64,000 nucleotides of DNA from NCBI RefSeq assembly GCF_030272615.1, contig NC_081408.1:623532383-623596382 (forward strand), read 5' to 3'. The notes beneath the pieces are model-generated. The model made no database searches. It was not told where the DNA came from and saw only the letters and a program-made list of their open reading frames with translations. Shown piece by piece: positions 1-11,910 of the stretch. Each line of letters begins with the position of its first letter. Within the stretch, counting starts at the first letter, position 1. The translations under genes were made by a program, and so were the position numbers. Origin of the DNA: Cryptomeria japonica. Taxonomy: Eukaryota > Streptophyta > Pinopsida > Cupressales > Cupressaceae.

Positions 1-195
1 TTTAATTAAAAGTGGATAGAAGGGATTTAATTGAATAAAATGATTTATTCATTAAATGGGTATAGTGAATTTAATTGAGCAATTTACTTAATTAAATAGA
101 GGAAATCGGGTAATTTAATTAAATTGGATTTAATTAAATAGAGAAATGAACATAAAATATTCATTTAGGAATATGGTCATTTTTATACGTCTACA
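1..195 (-). mobile_element. Ty3/gypsy LTR fragment (element 5' end, minus strand)
   Basis: AT-rich sequence full of TTTAATTAAAT runs ends at GTCTACA, so the minus strand would start TGTAGAC. The last 90 bases match the style and order of the LTR ends at 14843 and 31626: TTTAATTAAAT runs, then GGTCA, TTTATA and TACA. After position 195 there is no polypurine tract, unlike 14844 and 31627, so this is the outer end of the LTR and the rest of the element lies left of the window. What is seen is the terminal motif and the similarity. The assignment to gypsy is inference from the two better-preserved relatives. Confidence 0.55.
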
Positions 196-239
196 GTAGT
201 TATCTACCTAAGAGTATTTTGTAATTTGAAAAGATTTAC

Positions 240-1465
240 CTGATGTTCTTTATGGAAAGCTGAATTGTTCAGTGAAGAGAACCTGAAAGCGTGAAGGGGT
301 GTTAAAGAGAGAAGGCAGTTAATGTTGAATTGAAGCATAATACGTGTAAAAGTTAACATGTCCATGGATAGTTGAACAACCTAAACAAAGTAAGAAGCCT
401 ACAAGCAGGCGTTGGAAAATCAATATATTGAACAAGTAAGGTTTACATACTGTTACATCAATGACCTTGCTGCATTTGATGCTATTCTTTACTAAAAGCT
501 TAATTATTGAATGAAAATAACTTGAAGGTGTAAAGGAATGTTAATGGGAAAAGGTAGGTAATGATAAATAGTACAATACTTATCAATTGTAAAGAGAGAC
601 ACAGTGAGCAAATATTATCAGAAATCATTATATGCGTAAAAGTGAACAGGTACCTTGCAGACTGAAATTGGTCAAATGTACAAACAATTAAAGAACATAA
701 ACAAAGGAAGGAACCTAGAAGTACAGTGCAGAAAATTTGAAGACTATTACATTCGTTGAAATTCTTGAGATTGCAGAGTGAAAGTGGTGAGGTCCACAAA
801 CTATTAAAGAACATAAACAAAGTGAGAACCTTATATTAGTACATCATTATTGAAAATTAAATGCATTGAACAAGTGGTTACAATTTGTAATTGTTATATT
901 CATATGATGTTATTCTTTAGTGAAATTTCAATTATTCAATCAAAAGAACTTGATAGTGTAAAGGATTGTTAATTTTGAAAAGGCAGGTAATGATAAATAG
1001 TATAATACTTACTAATTATAAAGAGTGGCACAGTGAGGAAACATCATCAGAAATCAATATGTAAAAGTGAAGAGATCTGTTGCAGACTGAAAGTGCTGAA
1101 ATCTACAAATAGTTAAAGAACATAAACAAAGCAAGAAACCTGGAAGTAGAGCACATAATATCTGAAGAGTGTTACATACCTTCTAATTAATGAGCTTGGT
1201 GTATTGGATGTTATTCTTTTTGAAAGCTAACCTTCATAAAGTATAATACCTATGAAATGGAAGAGGTGCAGTTAAAGAACACAATTAAAGGAAGAATCTT
1301 GTATTAGTACATCATTAGTGAATATTAATTGTAAAGGAATGTTAATGAGAAAAGGTAGGTAATGATAAATAGTATAATACTTACCAATTGTAAACAGTGA
1401 CGCGGTGAGTAAATAACGTCACAAACCATTATATGTGTAAAAGTGAACAGGTGCGTTGCAAACTG
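240..1465. repeat. Imperfect tandem repeat array on the left flank of the Helitron
   Basis: About three and a half diverged copies of a unit roughly 430 bases long. Each copy runs GATGTTATTCTTT, a GTGTAAAGGAATGTTAAT block, GGTAATGATAAATAGTA, TTGCAGACTGAAAGTG and GTTAAAGAACATAAACAAAG. Landmarks recur near 243, 479, 905 and 1208 for the first block and near 549, 985 and 1358 for the AATGATAAATAGTA block. The first copy is shortened. The GTTAAAGAACATAAACAAAG core also occurs on the far side of the Helitron coding region (10.6-11.5 kb). No coding potential is visible. Confidence 0.75.
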
Positions 1466-1793
1466 AAAGTGTATTGGAAACTATGATAAATAAGAATGTA
1501 TGAGAAATAATTTTTGGCAAATAGGAGGGGAAAAATTTGTTGAAAGGTACAAAATAGTTGAATAGGAAGTGGGTGTTAGGTGTGTACCTTTTTGTTGCAG
1601 AGCTGGGCCATGTAAAAGGCCTCATCACTTCCATAGACATTAATTGTGTTGTTGATCCTGAAAAGTAGAAATATTGTTTTGTGGTGATGCATTGAATAGA
1701 AGATATACAAAACATGAAAACATAATGAAGATGTGATTTGCATACTTGATTGTGTTTGTTCTGTAGGTATGTTTGCTCTGTGTTGTGGGAGAG
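1466..1793. other. Spacer between repeat array and helicase end; no gene seen
   Basis: AT-rich sequence between the last repeat copy and the helicase C-terminus. I looked for the Helitron 3' terminus (a CTRR end preceded by a short hairpin, read on the minus strand) and found no convincing candidate here. Confidence 0.5.
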
Positions 1794-3270
1794 CTACAAC
1801 AAGTGGGCTTCCTCTGCCTTTTGTAGTACTATTGATGTTGCACCTTTCAATCGGGAGTACCTTTGGTAGGTGAAGCCTGGTTGTATATGTAGGTATTCAA
1901 TTGCTTTTACTCTTGAAAGTGTTGTGAATGTTAGGCCTTGTTTCTCTATTTTGCCGATGTCAACTGTGGCAAAGTCTAATGTCAGCCCTTGTGATTTGTG
2001 AATAGTAATGCCCCATGCCATTACTAGTGGAATTTGTGTGTGGTTTCCTCTAGTAATTGGTGGAATTGGGACATGTTTTGCATTTTGTGGATCCCATGAA
2101 GGCCCAGTATAATGTTTGAAAAGAACAACAACATATTTTGGCAAATCAGGTGGTTTGGAAGCTGCATCGTAGACAATTTGTTTGATTTGACCCAAAGCGC
2201 CATTTACAAGGCCAACTTCTATCCATAAATTTGCAATAAGCATAATTTCCTAGTCTATAGAAATAAGAATTTCAAATGCTAGTTGTTCTTCTTAGTGTGC
2301 CTGCTTATCTCTTTGATGCACAATGATTGATGTTGCACGTGCAATAGGTGAGTGCAATTGTGTTAACATTTTTATGTTGTGTGCACTTGAAGCTGCATTT
2401 GTTGCAAACAAATACTTCTGTTGGCTGAAGTGATTATTCTCATCAAGTGTCAAAGCATGGGTTGATCACAACTGGAGGGTTTCCCAGTCTGTTTCCAATG
2501 GTGTTGAGTTGCGGATATTAAGCAATATTTCATGGAATCTTATGTGTGAAGAACATGTGCCTTGTTGACGAAATGGAATATCCAAGGTGACAACAATATT
2601 GAATGTGTGCCATAGAGCCAGTGCCGTTGAGTGAGATGCATATAATGGCCTATCCATAAATGGGGGAAGTTGTGCAAGATCACCAACCAAAATGACTGAG
2701 ATACCTGCAAATGATTCGTGTTGTCTGCTAGGAAAAGTTCTCGCAATCTTTTATCAATCTTAATGAGTAATTGAGGGCCAACAAATCTCATTTCATCTAT
2801 TAAATGTAATGTAAGTGTTTGCATTGCTCTTGAAACATTAATACGGAATGGCCTATTAAGGGTTTGTATTCTTGGATGGGTATACAGAGGGCAACATGGA
2901 TGGGTATACAGAGGGCAACATGGATTGTGGTTGCTTGGATATTATATGTGGAGACACCTCTTAGTGCTAGTACAAGCAAAGGGTATTGTGCATGTTTTGA
3001 ATTTGAATTTAACTGTCTGCATATGTAGTCAATAAGAAATGATTTTCTAGTACCTGTTGTGCCTTGAATGATTAATGGTAATGGTGAAGAATGCAGGTTT
3101 TGTTCAGCATGAGTTTTAATAATATCAAGTGCAATGATTTGGTTTTGTGCAAGCTCATAGTTAGTAGGTGCATTTAAATGCAGGTTGGCAAGATTGTGGG
3201 GTGCTTGGCTTTTCTCTGTTAAAATAAAGTGAGATACTTTTGAATGTAGTGGTTCATCAGGCATAGAAGC
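1794..3270 (-). pseudogene. Helitron PIF1-like helicase domain, degenerate
   Basis: Read on the minus strand, the PIF1 motifs appear in order but in three frames. Walker A is GTTGTRKS (near 3045, normally GxxGTGKS, so the lysine and serine survive but a glycine is arginine). Motif II follows as LIDEMRF (near 2790), motif III as GDLAQLPP (near 2680) and the FRQQ block near 2565. The C-terminal part has ATSIIVHQRD (near 2320) and WGITIHKSQGLTL (near 1985), the typical PIF1 motif V/VI region, ending LSRVKAIEYLHI. A frameshift lies near 2700-2800 and stops interrupt 2250-2465. It would be the C-terminal half of a RepHel protein encoded directly downstream of the Rep region. Identity as a Helitron helicase is secure; the protein is not functional. 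Confidence 0.88.
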
Positions 3271-3282
3271 AGTGCAATCAAA

Positions 3283-6195
3283 TTATAGATCAAAATCACA
3301 TTTGCCAAGCATTTGAAGAGCAACAACGTGAAAGTTGTTTGATGCTCCCATTTGTGACAAGAACTCCCATTTATACAGATCTTCATGAGTTGATTGACGA
3401 ATATCTTCTGGTTGTAGCTCTTCACCATTTTCTGTGGTAATGTGTTCTTCAAAACCATTTACATGCCACCGGATGTAATCTGTACTTTGAAGATCTTTCC
3501 AATTTATGATAATTTCTTCAGCTGAGCTCCCTATATGTAGAGGAATGATTTGAAATGGTTTGTAAAGAAGCAATTCACTCCAACAGAAACTTTCAAAACT
3601 ACTATCCTCTTCTAAAGGTAAATATTTGTGTTGTGGGTAGACATTTGCAATTGCGGGTAGCTTTCTTTTCATCCATTTACATGATTTACACTACTTAGAG
3701 TATGTATATAGCTGGGCTGATCGAAGCAGAGTCAGGTTTGCTAATTCTGATGGTCATTTCATGTAGTTTGAGATGTAAGATATTGAGGTTTGAGATTCTT
3801 CATCACAATTAGCTATGCGTTGGAAGATTCTTTTACCAGCATTCATTGTTACAAATTGGTGTGTGCAAGATATCAATGGGAGTTTAAGCAACATGTGACA
3901 AGTTTCTTGTGCGCTAATGTCCCTATCAACAACAATTCCCATGAGTAGCCTTTGGTATGCTAAGAGAATTGTATCATCTGAATTTGTTGATTCAACTATA
4001 CATTTCAAGATATCAATATAACTTTTTAACTTTTGTTCAGTTTTGGATGTGTACTTTGAAATATATTGTAGAACTGCGTTTTTGGAGCAGACAGGCTGAT
4101 AGTCAACATTAGCCCTCCATATAGCGAGTATTGTTGGGTTGTGTACATTCACATGGTTATCATTCCTTGCTGGTTTGTATGATGGGTTATTGTTGTGGTC
4201 TAATAGCAGTGAGGATTCGGGTTGTTCAGGCCAAGAAGCTTTGTACCGGCATTGAAGGGTTGAGTTTTTTTTCCTCAAGCAGGTATACTCTGACCACTTT
4301 GTATGTCATTGAACGACATTGAGTAACTTAGTATAATCAGTGCAAGGATCTGACTTGGATATGATCTCTGTATCTGCAAGACATGGATCTGAAATTGCAG
4401 GCATATATTGCCTATTCAAGCGAGCTTCTTCAGGATGTGGATTCCATGTTGTGATGTACTAGTCAAAGAAGTGTTTAACTAATTTGATACTTGCATCATC
4501 TGACCAGTCAAGGTTATCAACATCTGGTGCTTCTAGCAATCAAAGAAAGCCATGTATATGTGTAGATCCTCAGTGTTGCCATTCATATATGTACCAGTGG
4601 TCAATGGTTTTCAGTTATTTGACAATGACTTCATCATGAAAGATTTGAAATCTTAAGTGGAAGTATAAAGCTATAATGTGGGGATTATTGACTAGATTTT
4701 TAGTAAATTGTCTTCTGTTGTTGGGTATAGTAGTTGACTTTGTTTTTGGCAATAACTTATGCAAGTCTGGCCATTTTGTATCAGCTGAACTTAAGGTGAA
4801 GAATAGTGTAGGTGCACCTAACTGTTCTATCATTGATGTAAGGTCACACTGGGACTTGCTCCAAAATGCCCGTGTACCACGCAATGAGGCTGCATATCAC
4901 ATGATATGATTTGGTAATTCACTTGATGATGTCTTTTGTAAGTATTCATTTAGGCCATGAAGATTGTGTGGAAGACTATCTTGTAGATTAGTCTTAATGA
5001 AGACAACAGCTGATTGCTGGGATCGATGTCTCATCATAAGATTGTAAATATAATATCTAAAGCGAACATGTTGCCCAAATCTTTGATCATAATATTTGAT
5101 CAGGTGCAAAGCATATTCATGTAAATGTACTTGCCTTGTTCTTTTTTGTAGTGTTAAAGCTATTCCAGAAGGGAAAAGCATTGGGAATGCCATGGAAAGG
5201 AGGCCCTCGGTATTGTACTCATTGATAGGTGATGTACTAATTTGTGGCCAAGGAATAATGTTGTTGTTGTTGTTATCCAGATGGAGGATGTTTTTGATCG
5301 CATCAAGTTCTGGTATTGATGATGGTAGTTGTGGAATAAATAAGGAACTATTCTCCCTGATTTGTTCTTCATTGTTAATATTCAGCAGAGTAGAAGTATC
5401 TTGAACAACATCCTATTGCAGGGAATGCACTGAATGCAGTAGCTCTGTAATATCAGTGGTTTGCTCTGGCAATAGATGCACTGCATCTGGATCAATGACT
5501 ACATCCTTGTAGTATTGATCATGTTTCATTTTGTAAGCCAATGCATTCATGATGTGAAATCTATTCACGTAACAGTCATAATTCAATCCTTGAAAATTGG
5601 TTCTATGGACAATTAGAATTTCTAATTGGTTAATATGGTGAGGTAATGTTATTACAATTTTAGAAATATCTTGTGGGAAGTTTATTGTATGGCTAGAATA
5701 TTTGTATTGCCCTCCCCTTGCATGTGTTACTTGTAAAACAAGGGTAATTCTTGATATGAGCATTTCTTCTACTTGAGAGAGAGTCTTTAAAATAGAAGGT
5801 TGCTCACCTAGGTCCATATTGTTTGATAATGAGAAGTGGTGGAACCCTTTTTCACCATAACATCTCATGCACATAAGTACGTGATTGACTTTTTTAATAG
5901 TCATGCCCACATACATTTCTTTGCAAACAGAACATGACTCTGTGGCCTCCAACATATCAATCTTTTTGCGAAAATTAGACAATGTATTTTGAAATGAAGC
6001 AGTCTTCACAGCAAGTTCAGGAGCAATAGAAAATGTTTGATTGAGATTAATCTGCTCAAGATCATTGTTTTCTGTTTCTAATAAATTTCCTGAGTTATTG
6101 CAAGGTCTATGTAGTGCATGACATCTCAGCTGTCATTTCTTGGAGATATCGGCTCTGTTCTTTGCATAATAAGTTCTATTGGTCTGGCTTCTCTT
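3283..6195 (-). pseudogene. Helitron Rep region: DUF6570, Helitron_like_N and HUH nuclease, degenerate
   Basis: Going down the minus strand from 6195: an N-terminal basic block (TNRTYYAKNRADISKK), then 5413-6009 with the CxxC...CxRC zinc-like pattern and the conserved DUF6570 text (NMDLGEQPSILKTL...ITLPH). Next comes FPMLFPSG...RFGQHVRFRYYIYNLMMRH (4897-5193) and GTRAFWSKSQCDLTSMIEQ (4615-4884), both Helitron_like_N hallmarks. The HUH motif is near 4565 and a tyrosine motif YISKYTSK near 4050. The 3283-3672 part continues toward the helicase. At least four stops and several frame changes are present. In an intact element this nicks and joins DNA ends. The start is uncertain because the N-terminus fades out above 6195. 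Confidence 0.87.
4546..4602 (-). other. HUH nuclease motif with two nonsense changes
   Basis: The minus strand reads EWQH*GSTHIHGFL*, matching the Helitron pattern EWQxRGxxHxHxxLW. The metal-binding histidine pair (HIH) is intact. One stop replaces the expected arginine (CGA to TGA) and the other the expected tryptophan (TGG to TGA). Both are single C-to-T class changes, which points to deamination decay. Confidence 0.8.
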
Positions 6196-7265
6196 CAATT
6201 TGATAGCATCAATTTCTCAAGGGCAAGGCTGGATAGATATCTAATATTTCAAAGAGAGTAGAAGTATGTTAGAATTTTGATCATTGAAGGTAGTTAACTT
6301 TGAAGTATGTATCAAGAATGTATGAGAATTGAAAATTGCTTCATCTATGGTTATGTGATTTTAGAGGATTTGTTCTATATGTAAACTACTTTTGTTGTGT
6401 TAATTTGTATGTCTAGTGATCTGTTTTGTTGTTTTGTTGCTCTTGTTCTAGGTTCTAGAAAGTCATAAATTGACTTTGTAGTGTTGTACTACATACACTT
6501 GTTGCTGTTAGCAACTTGGTTTTTGAAAACATAGCATTGTAATATAGGTATGCATAGATATAGTAATTTTTGATACATACACATGTATATATACATATGA
6601 ATTAAATATTCGAAGTGCTGCATACAAACATATGCACATATATAACTACACATGTATATATAAAAAAAACTAAGACTATGAATAACAATAGTATATATGT
6701 ATAATTGTTTGTTGTTCTTAGTTGTTTACTGTTTTTAAAAGCATGATTCTAATATAGGTATGCACAAATATAGTAAATTTTGATACATATAGATGTCTGC
6801 ACACATATACACGTGTATATATACATATCATTTAAAAATTCAAAGTTTTGTATATGAACATATGCACATATATAACTACACATGTGTATATCAAAAAGAC
6901 TATAACTGTGAATACTTAGATATAGTTATGTACATATATAAGTATAGTTGTATATGTGTGGAATTCTATAAGTATGAATATTTTTGGTGTTGTATAGTTA
7001 TACAAATAGATATTAGACTAGGATAAAAATGATATACGTGCATATATGTATAAATTGTTTGCAAACAACATAGAGTTCAACACATTTAAAAGTAATGAGT
7101 ATGACTGCATATAAGAAATGTACATATAGATATTTATAGAAGCAGCCTTGTCTTCGTAAAACATAATTGTTTGTATATGTAAAACTATTAAATATGTAAA
7201 TTAGCTAATAGTATAATTGTATTGTAAACTGAAAGTTTAATAATAAAAAAAGATGTATTTTAATT
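6196..7265. repeat. AT-rich spacer with a ~210-base direct duplication
   Basis: No gene is seen between the Rep and RPA blocks. The stretch TAGGTATGCA...CATATATAACTACACATGT occurs twice, beginning near 6547 and 6757, so a unit of about 210 bases was duplicated and has diverged. The rest is rich in ACATATATA and TGTATATATACATAT steps. Short open frames here are translations of these dinucleotide-rich runs. Confidence 0.65.
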
Positions 7266-9484
7266 CTAAGTCTGTGTACTTAGGCAGCCAATTTCTGCAA
7301 GTAGTGCATGACACTCAACTTTGAAGTCAACAGGAGCGACTTTATTGACTGTCACTTTCATCTTTTATTCTGAATTATATGTCTTAGTGGGAACCAGCAG
7401 TGTGAATGAATAGTGATGTGGCAGTAGTCTCTTAATCACTGAGCAAGGTGTCTCTATTGTCGTTGCATCATTTTGTAGTGCCTAAAGTTGTTTTGCAGTT
7501 TTGTGTACCAAGTGAATGCTACCCTCATCAAATGCAGTGGCCCATAGAGTACCTATCGCATCTTGTAACTTTAGTGGCAAGAGGTAACTATAATTACAGT
7601 CTTGCATAGTCATTTGACATCTAGATTAGAACCAAGAATCATCAACTTGCTGTGTACATTTTTTCTTGCAAGGCCTTCCATTGACTATTAGTGGACAGGC
7701 TGCGTAATATAAATTTTGGTCATTTACATTTACAAAGCCTAGAACAGCTAGCAAAGTTGTCTGAATTGTTTCTGGTTTGATGCTCATCCGTTCACGGATT
7801 GAAGAAATTATCATTCTAGTATATTTTCCATCTATGTGGATAGTTTCTGCAACAAAGGGTACAACAACCAGAGGGTCCTTTCCTCTTAATATTAGAAGCT
7901 CTGCTTCTGGAAAAGTTGGGTTTGATATGTAATGTGGTTGCACCTATTATATTTATAAGCTTCCCATTGAAATAGCCAACATGAGCATTATGCAAAGCTA
8001 GGATAACCACACTATCATTGGTCAACATATTTTTCAATTCTAGGCCTTTTTGTTCTACCATTGGACCCCATAGGTTGATGTCAATTGTTGAATCAAATAG
8101 ATCATTAATCTTCACAACACGTTTCTTTGTTTGACTGCCATCTTTCCTGTTTATTGGAATGATATCTCCAACATATAGAACAAGGCCAATTATGTCAACC
8201 AACGTGTTATTTGTTAGATGAAACAATTCACTAATGGGCATGAAAGGAGGACCTTGTTGATCTGCTTGTTCTTCGTTGGTGCAACATTTCAGTATGGATG
8301 CATCAGACAAGGTGATTTCTAAATGACTATTTAGTTTGTTGTACCTTGAATTTGCCTCCTTAATAGATCCCTTTGAAATAATATAATGTGAACCTATGTC
8401 CACACGGTTAGAGTGTAACTTAGCTATCTCATCAAAACATGTAATTCTAATTTCAGAACCCTTACAATCAACAATGTCAAAGCTAAACACATGGCCATTT
8501 TTTGTGGCTATGCTATATGCCTTAATAGGGTGTTTATGAGTAACTCTCCCTTTGATTGTCCATTTATTTTGGTATGGATTCAAAGTTTTGATAGGGCTTA
8601 TATTTTTAGAAGTTGTTGTTTGTGGGCATGGCAATTCAGTTGCAAATTAAAGAGATCGTTTAGATGTTGGTGGTCTTTCCCTAGACATCATTTCTGGTTG
8701 TTGTTCTTTGAACAGGTATACTGGTTTACCAAAGAATGGGCAATCATTTTGTTTCACTTCCAAACTAAATATTACAATAGTCCTGTGAAAACAAAATACT
8801 TCTTTTTAAATTACTGTTAATTATACATAAACGAAATTAAAAAAAGATGAAACATATTGTATTTAATAACCATAGTTGATTTCCTACCTTGTGTTCCATA
8901 TGTATGGGCATGTATAAATCGACAACTAGACTATTGTGCCTATTTGTAGAATATCTGAATCTATCAGTAGCATATTTAGAAGGCAAGATTGCCAACTGCA
9001 TGTATGTGCCATCCGATAACACTAATTTATGTCTATCAGTATCATCTATGCTATTCTGTATTTTTTGAAATGACAAAACTTGTAGCAATGCTGAAGGAAG
9101 GTCATCCCCAACATTGATAGATTGAATTGCAAAAGGGGTAGGGACATACTCTTGGGTTTTTGCCTACAAAAAATAATATGAATATAGAGGATTTAATTTT
9201 AACATCAAGCAGCTCATATATTTCCTTACTTGTTAATGTAAAGTATGTGTTAGTAAACTATGTAATCAAGCAATGTTATCTATAGAGTATGCATCTACTT
9301 TTGCACTATGCTATGAAAAAAGGATGCATGTGGTAATGAAAAGGATGGTATGGAAAAGAGAGATGAGTTGTCCAAAAAAAGAGCATAAAAGCTTTCTATT
9401 TTGAAAAGCTTTGATAATTTAGCTTACCAAATTATCAATAGTGGAGTGCTCTATCGATTCAGAGGTAGCTGTTGAAGATGCCAT
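7266..9484 (-). pseudogene. Replication protein A 70-kDa subunit-like gene (Helitron cargo), broken
   Basis: Plant Helitrons commonly carry RPA1 genes; RPA binds single-stranded DNA. Exon 1 starts at ATG 9484 (MASSTATSE) and runs to a GTAAGC donor near 9427. Exon 2 starts after TTTTTTGTAG near 9163 and holds the N-terminal OB fold (LQVLSFQKI...KLVLSDGTY), ending at a GTAGG donor near 8888. Exon 3 begins near 8785. It contains the central OB folds, with NPYQNKWTIKGRVTHK and FSFDIVDCKGSEIRITCFDE, then FMPISEL...VDIIGLV. The C-terminal zinc-binding fold reads CPLIVNGRPCKKKC (near 7665) with a partner C..C (QMTMQDCNYSY near 7600). Damage: a TAA near 8648, a frameshift near 7925, and stops near 7480 and 7366. 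The end at 7266 is the first in-frame TAG after ECHALLAEIG. Confidence 0.85.
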
Positions 9485-9789
9485 TGTGCATATATACCTT
9501 TTGAGAATTAAAAGTAAATTATAAGCATGATGAATTGTAGTTCTAATAGTAGAATACAATCACAATATGATGTAAGCTTATCAAAGGTATATATGCACAA
9601 GTAGAGCAAAATTAACTGAGCATAGAGTAATGTTGTTACAGTTTATTTTTTGTTTCAAATGTTAATGAATTGATCATAATGTGATTGAAGCATGCATTGA
9701 AAATGATAATTGGTCATATGCTGATAAGCTTTAAAAACATTAAATATGACATCATGATTTACATATTTGAGAGCATATTAATAAAATAT
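9485..9789. other. Upstream region of the RPA-like gene; nothing recognised
   Basis: AT-rich DNA just upstream of the RPA start codon. It should include the promoter of that gene in the ancestral element, but I see no convincing TATA box at a sensible spacing and no other feature. Confidence 0.4.
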
Positions 9790-11830
9790 GAGTTCATCTC
9801 ATCAAAGATCTTTGTTTTGTAATGGCAAGGCATTTTTGAGGCTGCTCTGTCAGTTTCAAGCCCTAAATGGTTTGAATTTGTAAGGTAAATTCTAGTTATA
9901 TTTATATTCTTTTTTGTTTTGTAATGCATTTTTTTGGAATCTAGTGTGCAAATTTTTGCAAATAGCTTTCATTTTATTTAATTTTTTTTGTTTGTTTTGT
10001 AATGCATTTTTTTAATATTCTGCTTATTTTCTCCTCCTGTGTGCTTGTAGGGTTGCAGGTTTGTTTATATTGTTTAACTGTTTGTGGTCGTGGCTACACT
10101 CTACAAGTTTTTGCATGAGGTTGTATATAGTCGTGGAGTTAGGTTTTGTTCTAGTTGTGATAGTTTTATTGGGTTTCTTTGTGAGCTTCACGACATGAAT
10201 GGTTTGAATTTGCAAGGTAAGCTTTGGTTTTATTTAAATTCTTTTTTGTATTGTAATGCATTTTTTTTATAGTCTTCTTATTTTCTCCTTCCGTGTCCTT
10301 GCAAGCACATGGAAGGAGAAAATAAGCAGACTATAAAAAAATGCATTACAAAACAAAAAAAATTTAAAATAAAACCAAAGCTTACCTTAAAAATTCAAAC
10401 CATTCACGGCGTGAAGCTCACAAAGGAGCCCAATAAAACAGTCACAACCAAAACAAAACCTAACTCAATGACTATAAGCAACCTTATGTGAAAATTTGCA
10501 GACCGAAATATTGCCGAGAACTACAAAAAAAATTAGATTTTAGGGTTCCAAGCGGCCATAAAGAATCTAAATAAAACGGGAAATTACCTTGCAATTTCAA
10601 ACCATTCACAACGTGAAACTCACAAACAGTCATGCCCACAAATAGTTAAACAACATAAACAAACAAACAACCCTGCAAGGACACAGAAGTAGAAAATAAG
10701 TAGAGTATAGCTTTAATCCATTACAAAACCAAAACAAATTTTAAAAAAGTTCTTGAATTGCAAATTCAAACCATTCAACCTATGAGGCTCACAAAGGAGC
10801 CCAATAAAATAGACACAAGCAGAACAAAACCTAACTCCACGACTATATATAACCTCATACAAAAATTTGCAGAGCAAAATATTGCTTAGAACAATAAAAC
10901 AAATTAAATTTTAGGGTTGCAAGCGACGGAACTTACCTTGCAAATTCAAAGCATGCACGACGTGAAACTCAGAAAGCAGCCTCGAAAATGGCTTCCAAAG
11001 TGGAAGTAGCCATGCCCACAAACAGTTAAAGAACATAAACAAAGCTACAACCCTACAAGCACATGGGAGGAAAAAATAAGTAGAATATAAAAAAAATGCA
11101 TTACAAAACAAAACCTCATGCGAAAATTTGCAGAGCAAAATATTGCCTACAACAATAAAATAAAATAAATTTTAGGGTTACAAGCAGCCAAACTTACCTT
11201 GCAAATTCAAAGCATGCACGATGTGAAACTCACAAAGCAGCCTCGAAAATGCCTTCCAAACTGGAAGTAGCCACGACCACAAACAGTTAAAGAACATAAA
11301 CAAAGCCACAACCCTGCAAGCACACGGGAGGAGAAAATAAGCAGAATATAAAAAAAATGCATTACAAAACCAAAAAAACTAAAGAAAAAAATGCATTACA
11401 AAACGAAAAAGAATAAAATATTACAGGAATTTACCTTGCAAATTCAAACCTTTCATGGCTTGGAACTGACAGAGCAGCCTTGAAAATTCCTTGCAAACTG
11501 GAAGTAGCCACCCACACAAATAGTTAAGCAATAGAAACAAAGCATCAACCCTGCAAGTAGACGGAAGGAGAAAATAAACAGACTATAAACAAAATGCATT
11601 ACAAAATAAAAAGACATTTAAATAAAATGAAACCTTACCTTGCAAACTCAAACCATTCACGCTGTCAAGCTCACAAGGAAGCCCAATAAAATAGTCACAA
11701 CGAGAACCAAATGTAACTAGTTAAACAGTCACAACGAGAACAAAACCCAAAATCTATGTGAAAATTTCTAGAGCGAAAATTGCAGAGCGAAATATTGCAG
11801 ACAACAACAAAACAAATTACATTTTAGGGT
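9790..11830. repeat. Right-flank repeat cluster of the Helitron, direct and inverted copies
   Basis: About seven diverged copies of a unit with this order: ACCTTGCAAATTCAAACC, a GTGAAACTCACAAA block, CACAAACAGTTAAAGAACAT, CCCTGCAAGCACACGGGAGG, GAGAAAATAAGCAGAATATA and ATGCATTACAAAAC. Copies from 10309 to 11600 run forward. Those from 9820 to 10300 run in reverse. The forward core GTTAAAGAACATAAACAAAG matches the array at 240-1465. The recurring TTGCAAGGTAAG (read on the reverse strand) looks like an exon end plus splice donor, so the unit may descend from a duplicated exon. This is inference; no protein could be recognised. Confidence 0.7.
10100..10500. repeat. Large imperfect inverted repeat (arms about 200 bases)
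   Basis: The left arm 10100-10300 is the reverse complement of the right arm 10306-10500, with scattered differences and only a handful of bases between them. At the centre, TTTTCTCCTTCCGTGTCC faces CACATGGAAGGAGAAAA. Further out, GTGAGCTTCACGACATGAAT faces the matching CACGGCGTGAAGCTCAC. A transcript across it could fold into a long hairpin. Confidence 0.75.
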
Positions 11831-11832
11831 TG

Positions 11833-11910
11833 CAAGCATCCATAAAGAAAGTCGACATTCGTGCATAGCCTCAAGCATCCATAAAGAATGTTGACATTCG
11901 TGCACAGCCT
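11833..11910. repeat. 39-base tandem duplication
   Basis: Two adjacent copies, 11833-11871 and 11872-11910, both starting CAAGCATCCATAAAGAA and ending ACAGCCT or ATAGCCT. They differ at three or four positions. The next 200 bases (to about 12115) are less AT-rich than the surroundings but show no recognisable gene. Confidence 0.75.

Larger units (their letters stand above)
1794..9484 (-). mobile_element. Decayed autonomous-type Helitron (RPA + Rep/helicase)
   Basis: Three blocks on the minus strand make up a plant Helitron: an RPA1-like single-strand DNA-binding protein (7266-9484), a DUF6570/Helitron_like_N/HUH Rep region (3283-6195) and a PIF1-type helicase (1794-3270). Helitrons move by rolling circle. 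The HUH nuclease nicks, the helicase unwinds and RPA is thought to coat the single strand. All three genes carry stops and frameshifts, so the copy cannot act by itself. True 5'-TC and 3'-CTRR ends were not identified. The coordinates given bound only the coding core, and the repeat arrays on either side may belong to the element. Confidence 0.85.

Noticed and set aside
202-240. Helitron CTRR terminus near CTACCTAAG
   Set aside because: No hairpin of suitable length next to it and no second copy to confirm a boundary.
500-820. Minus-strand hydrophobic 106-codon frame with possible membrane segments
   Set aside because: It lies in the diverged tandem repeat; the frame is not kept in the other repeat copies.
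240-1465. CRISPR-like spaced repeats
   Set aside because: Repeats are long, diverged and AT-rich with no uniform spacers, and the surroundings are a plant genome.
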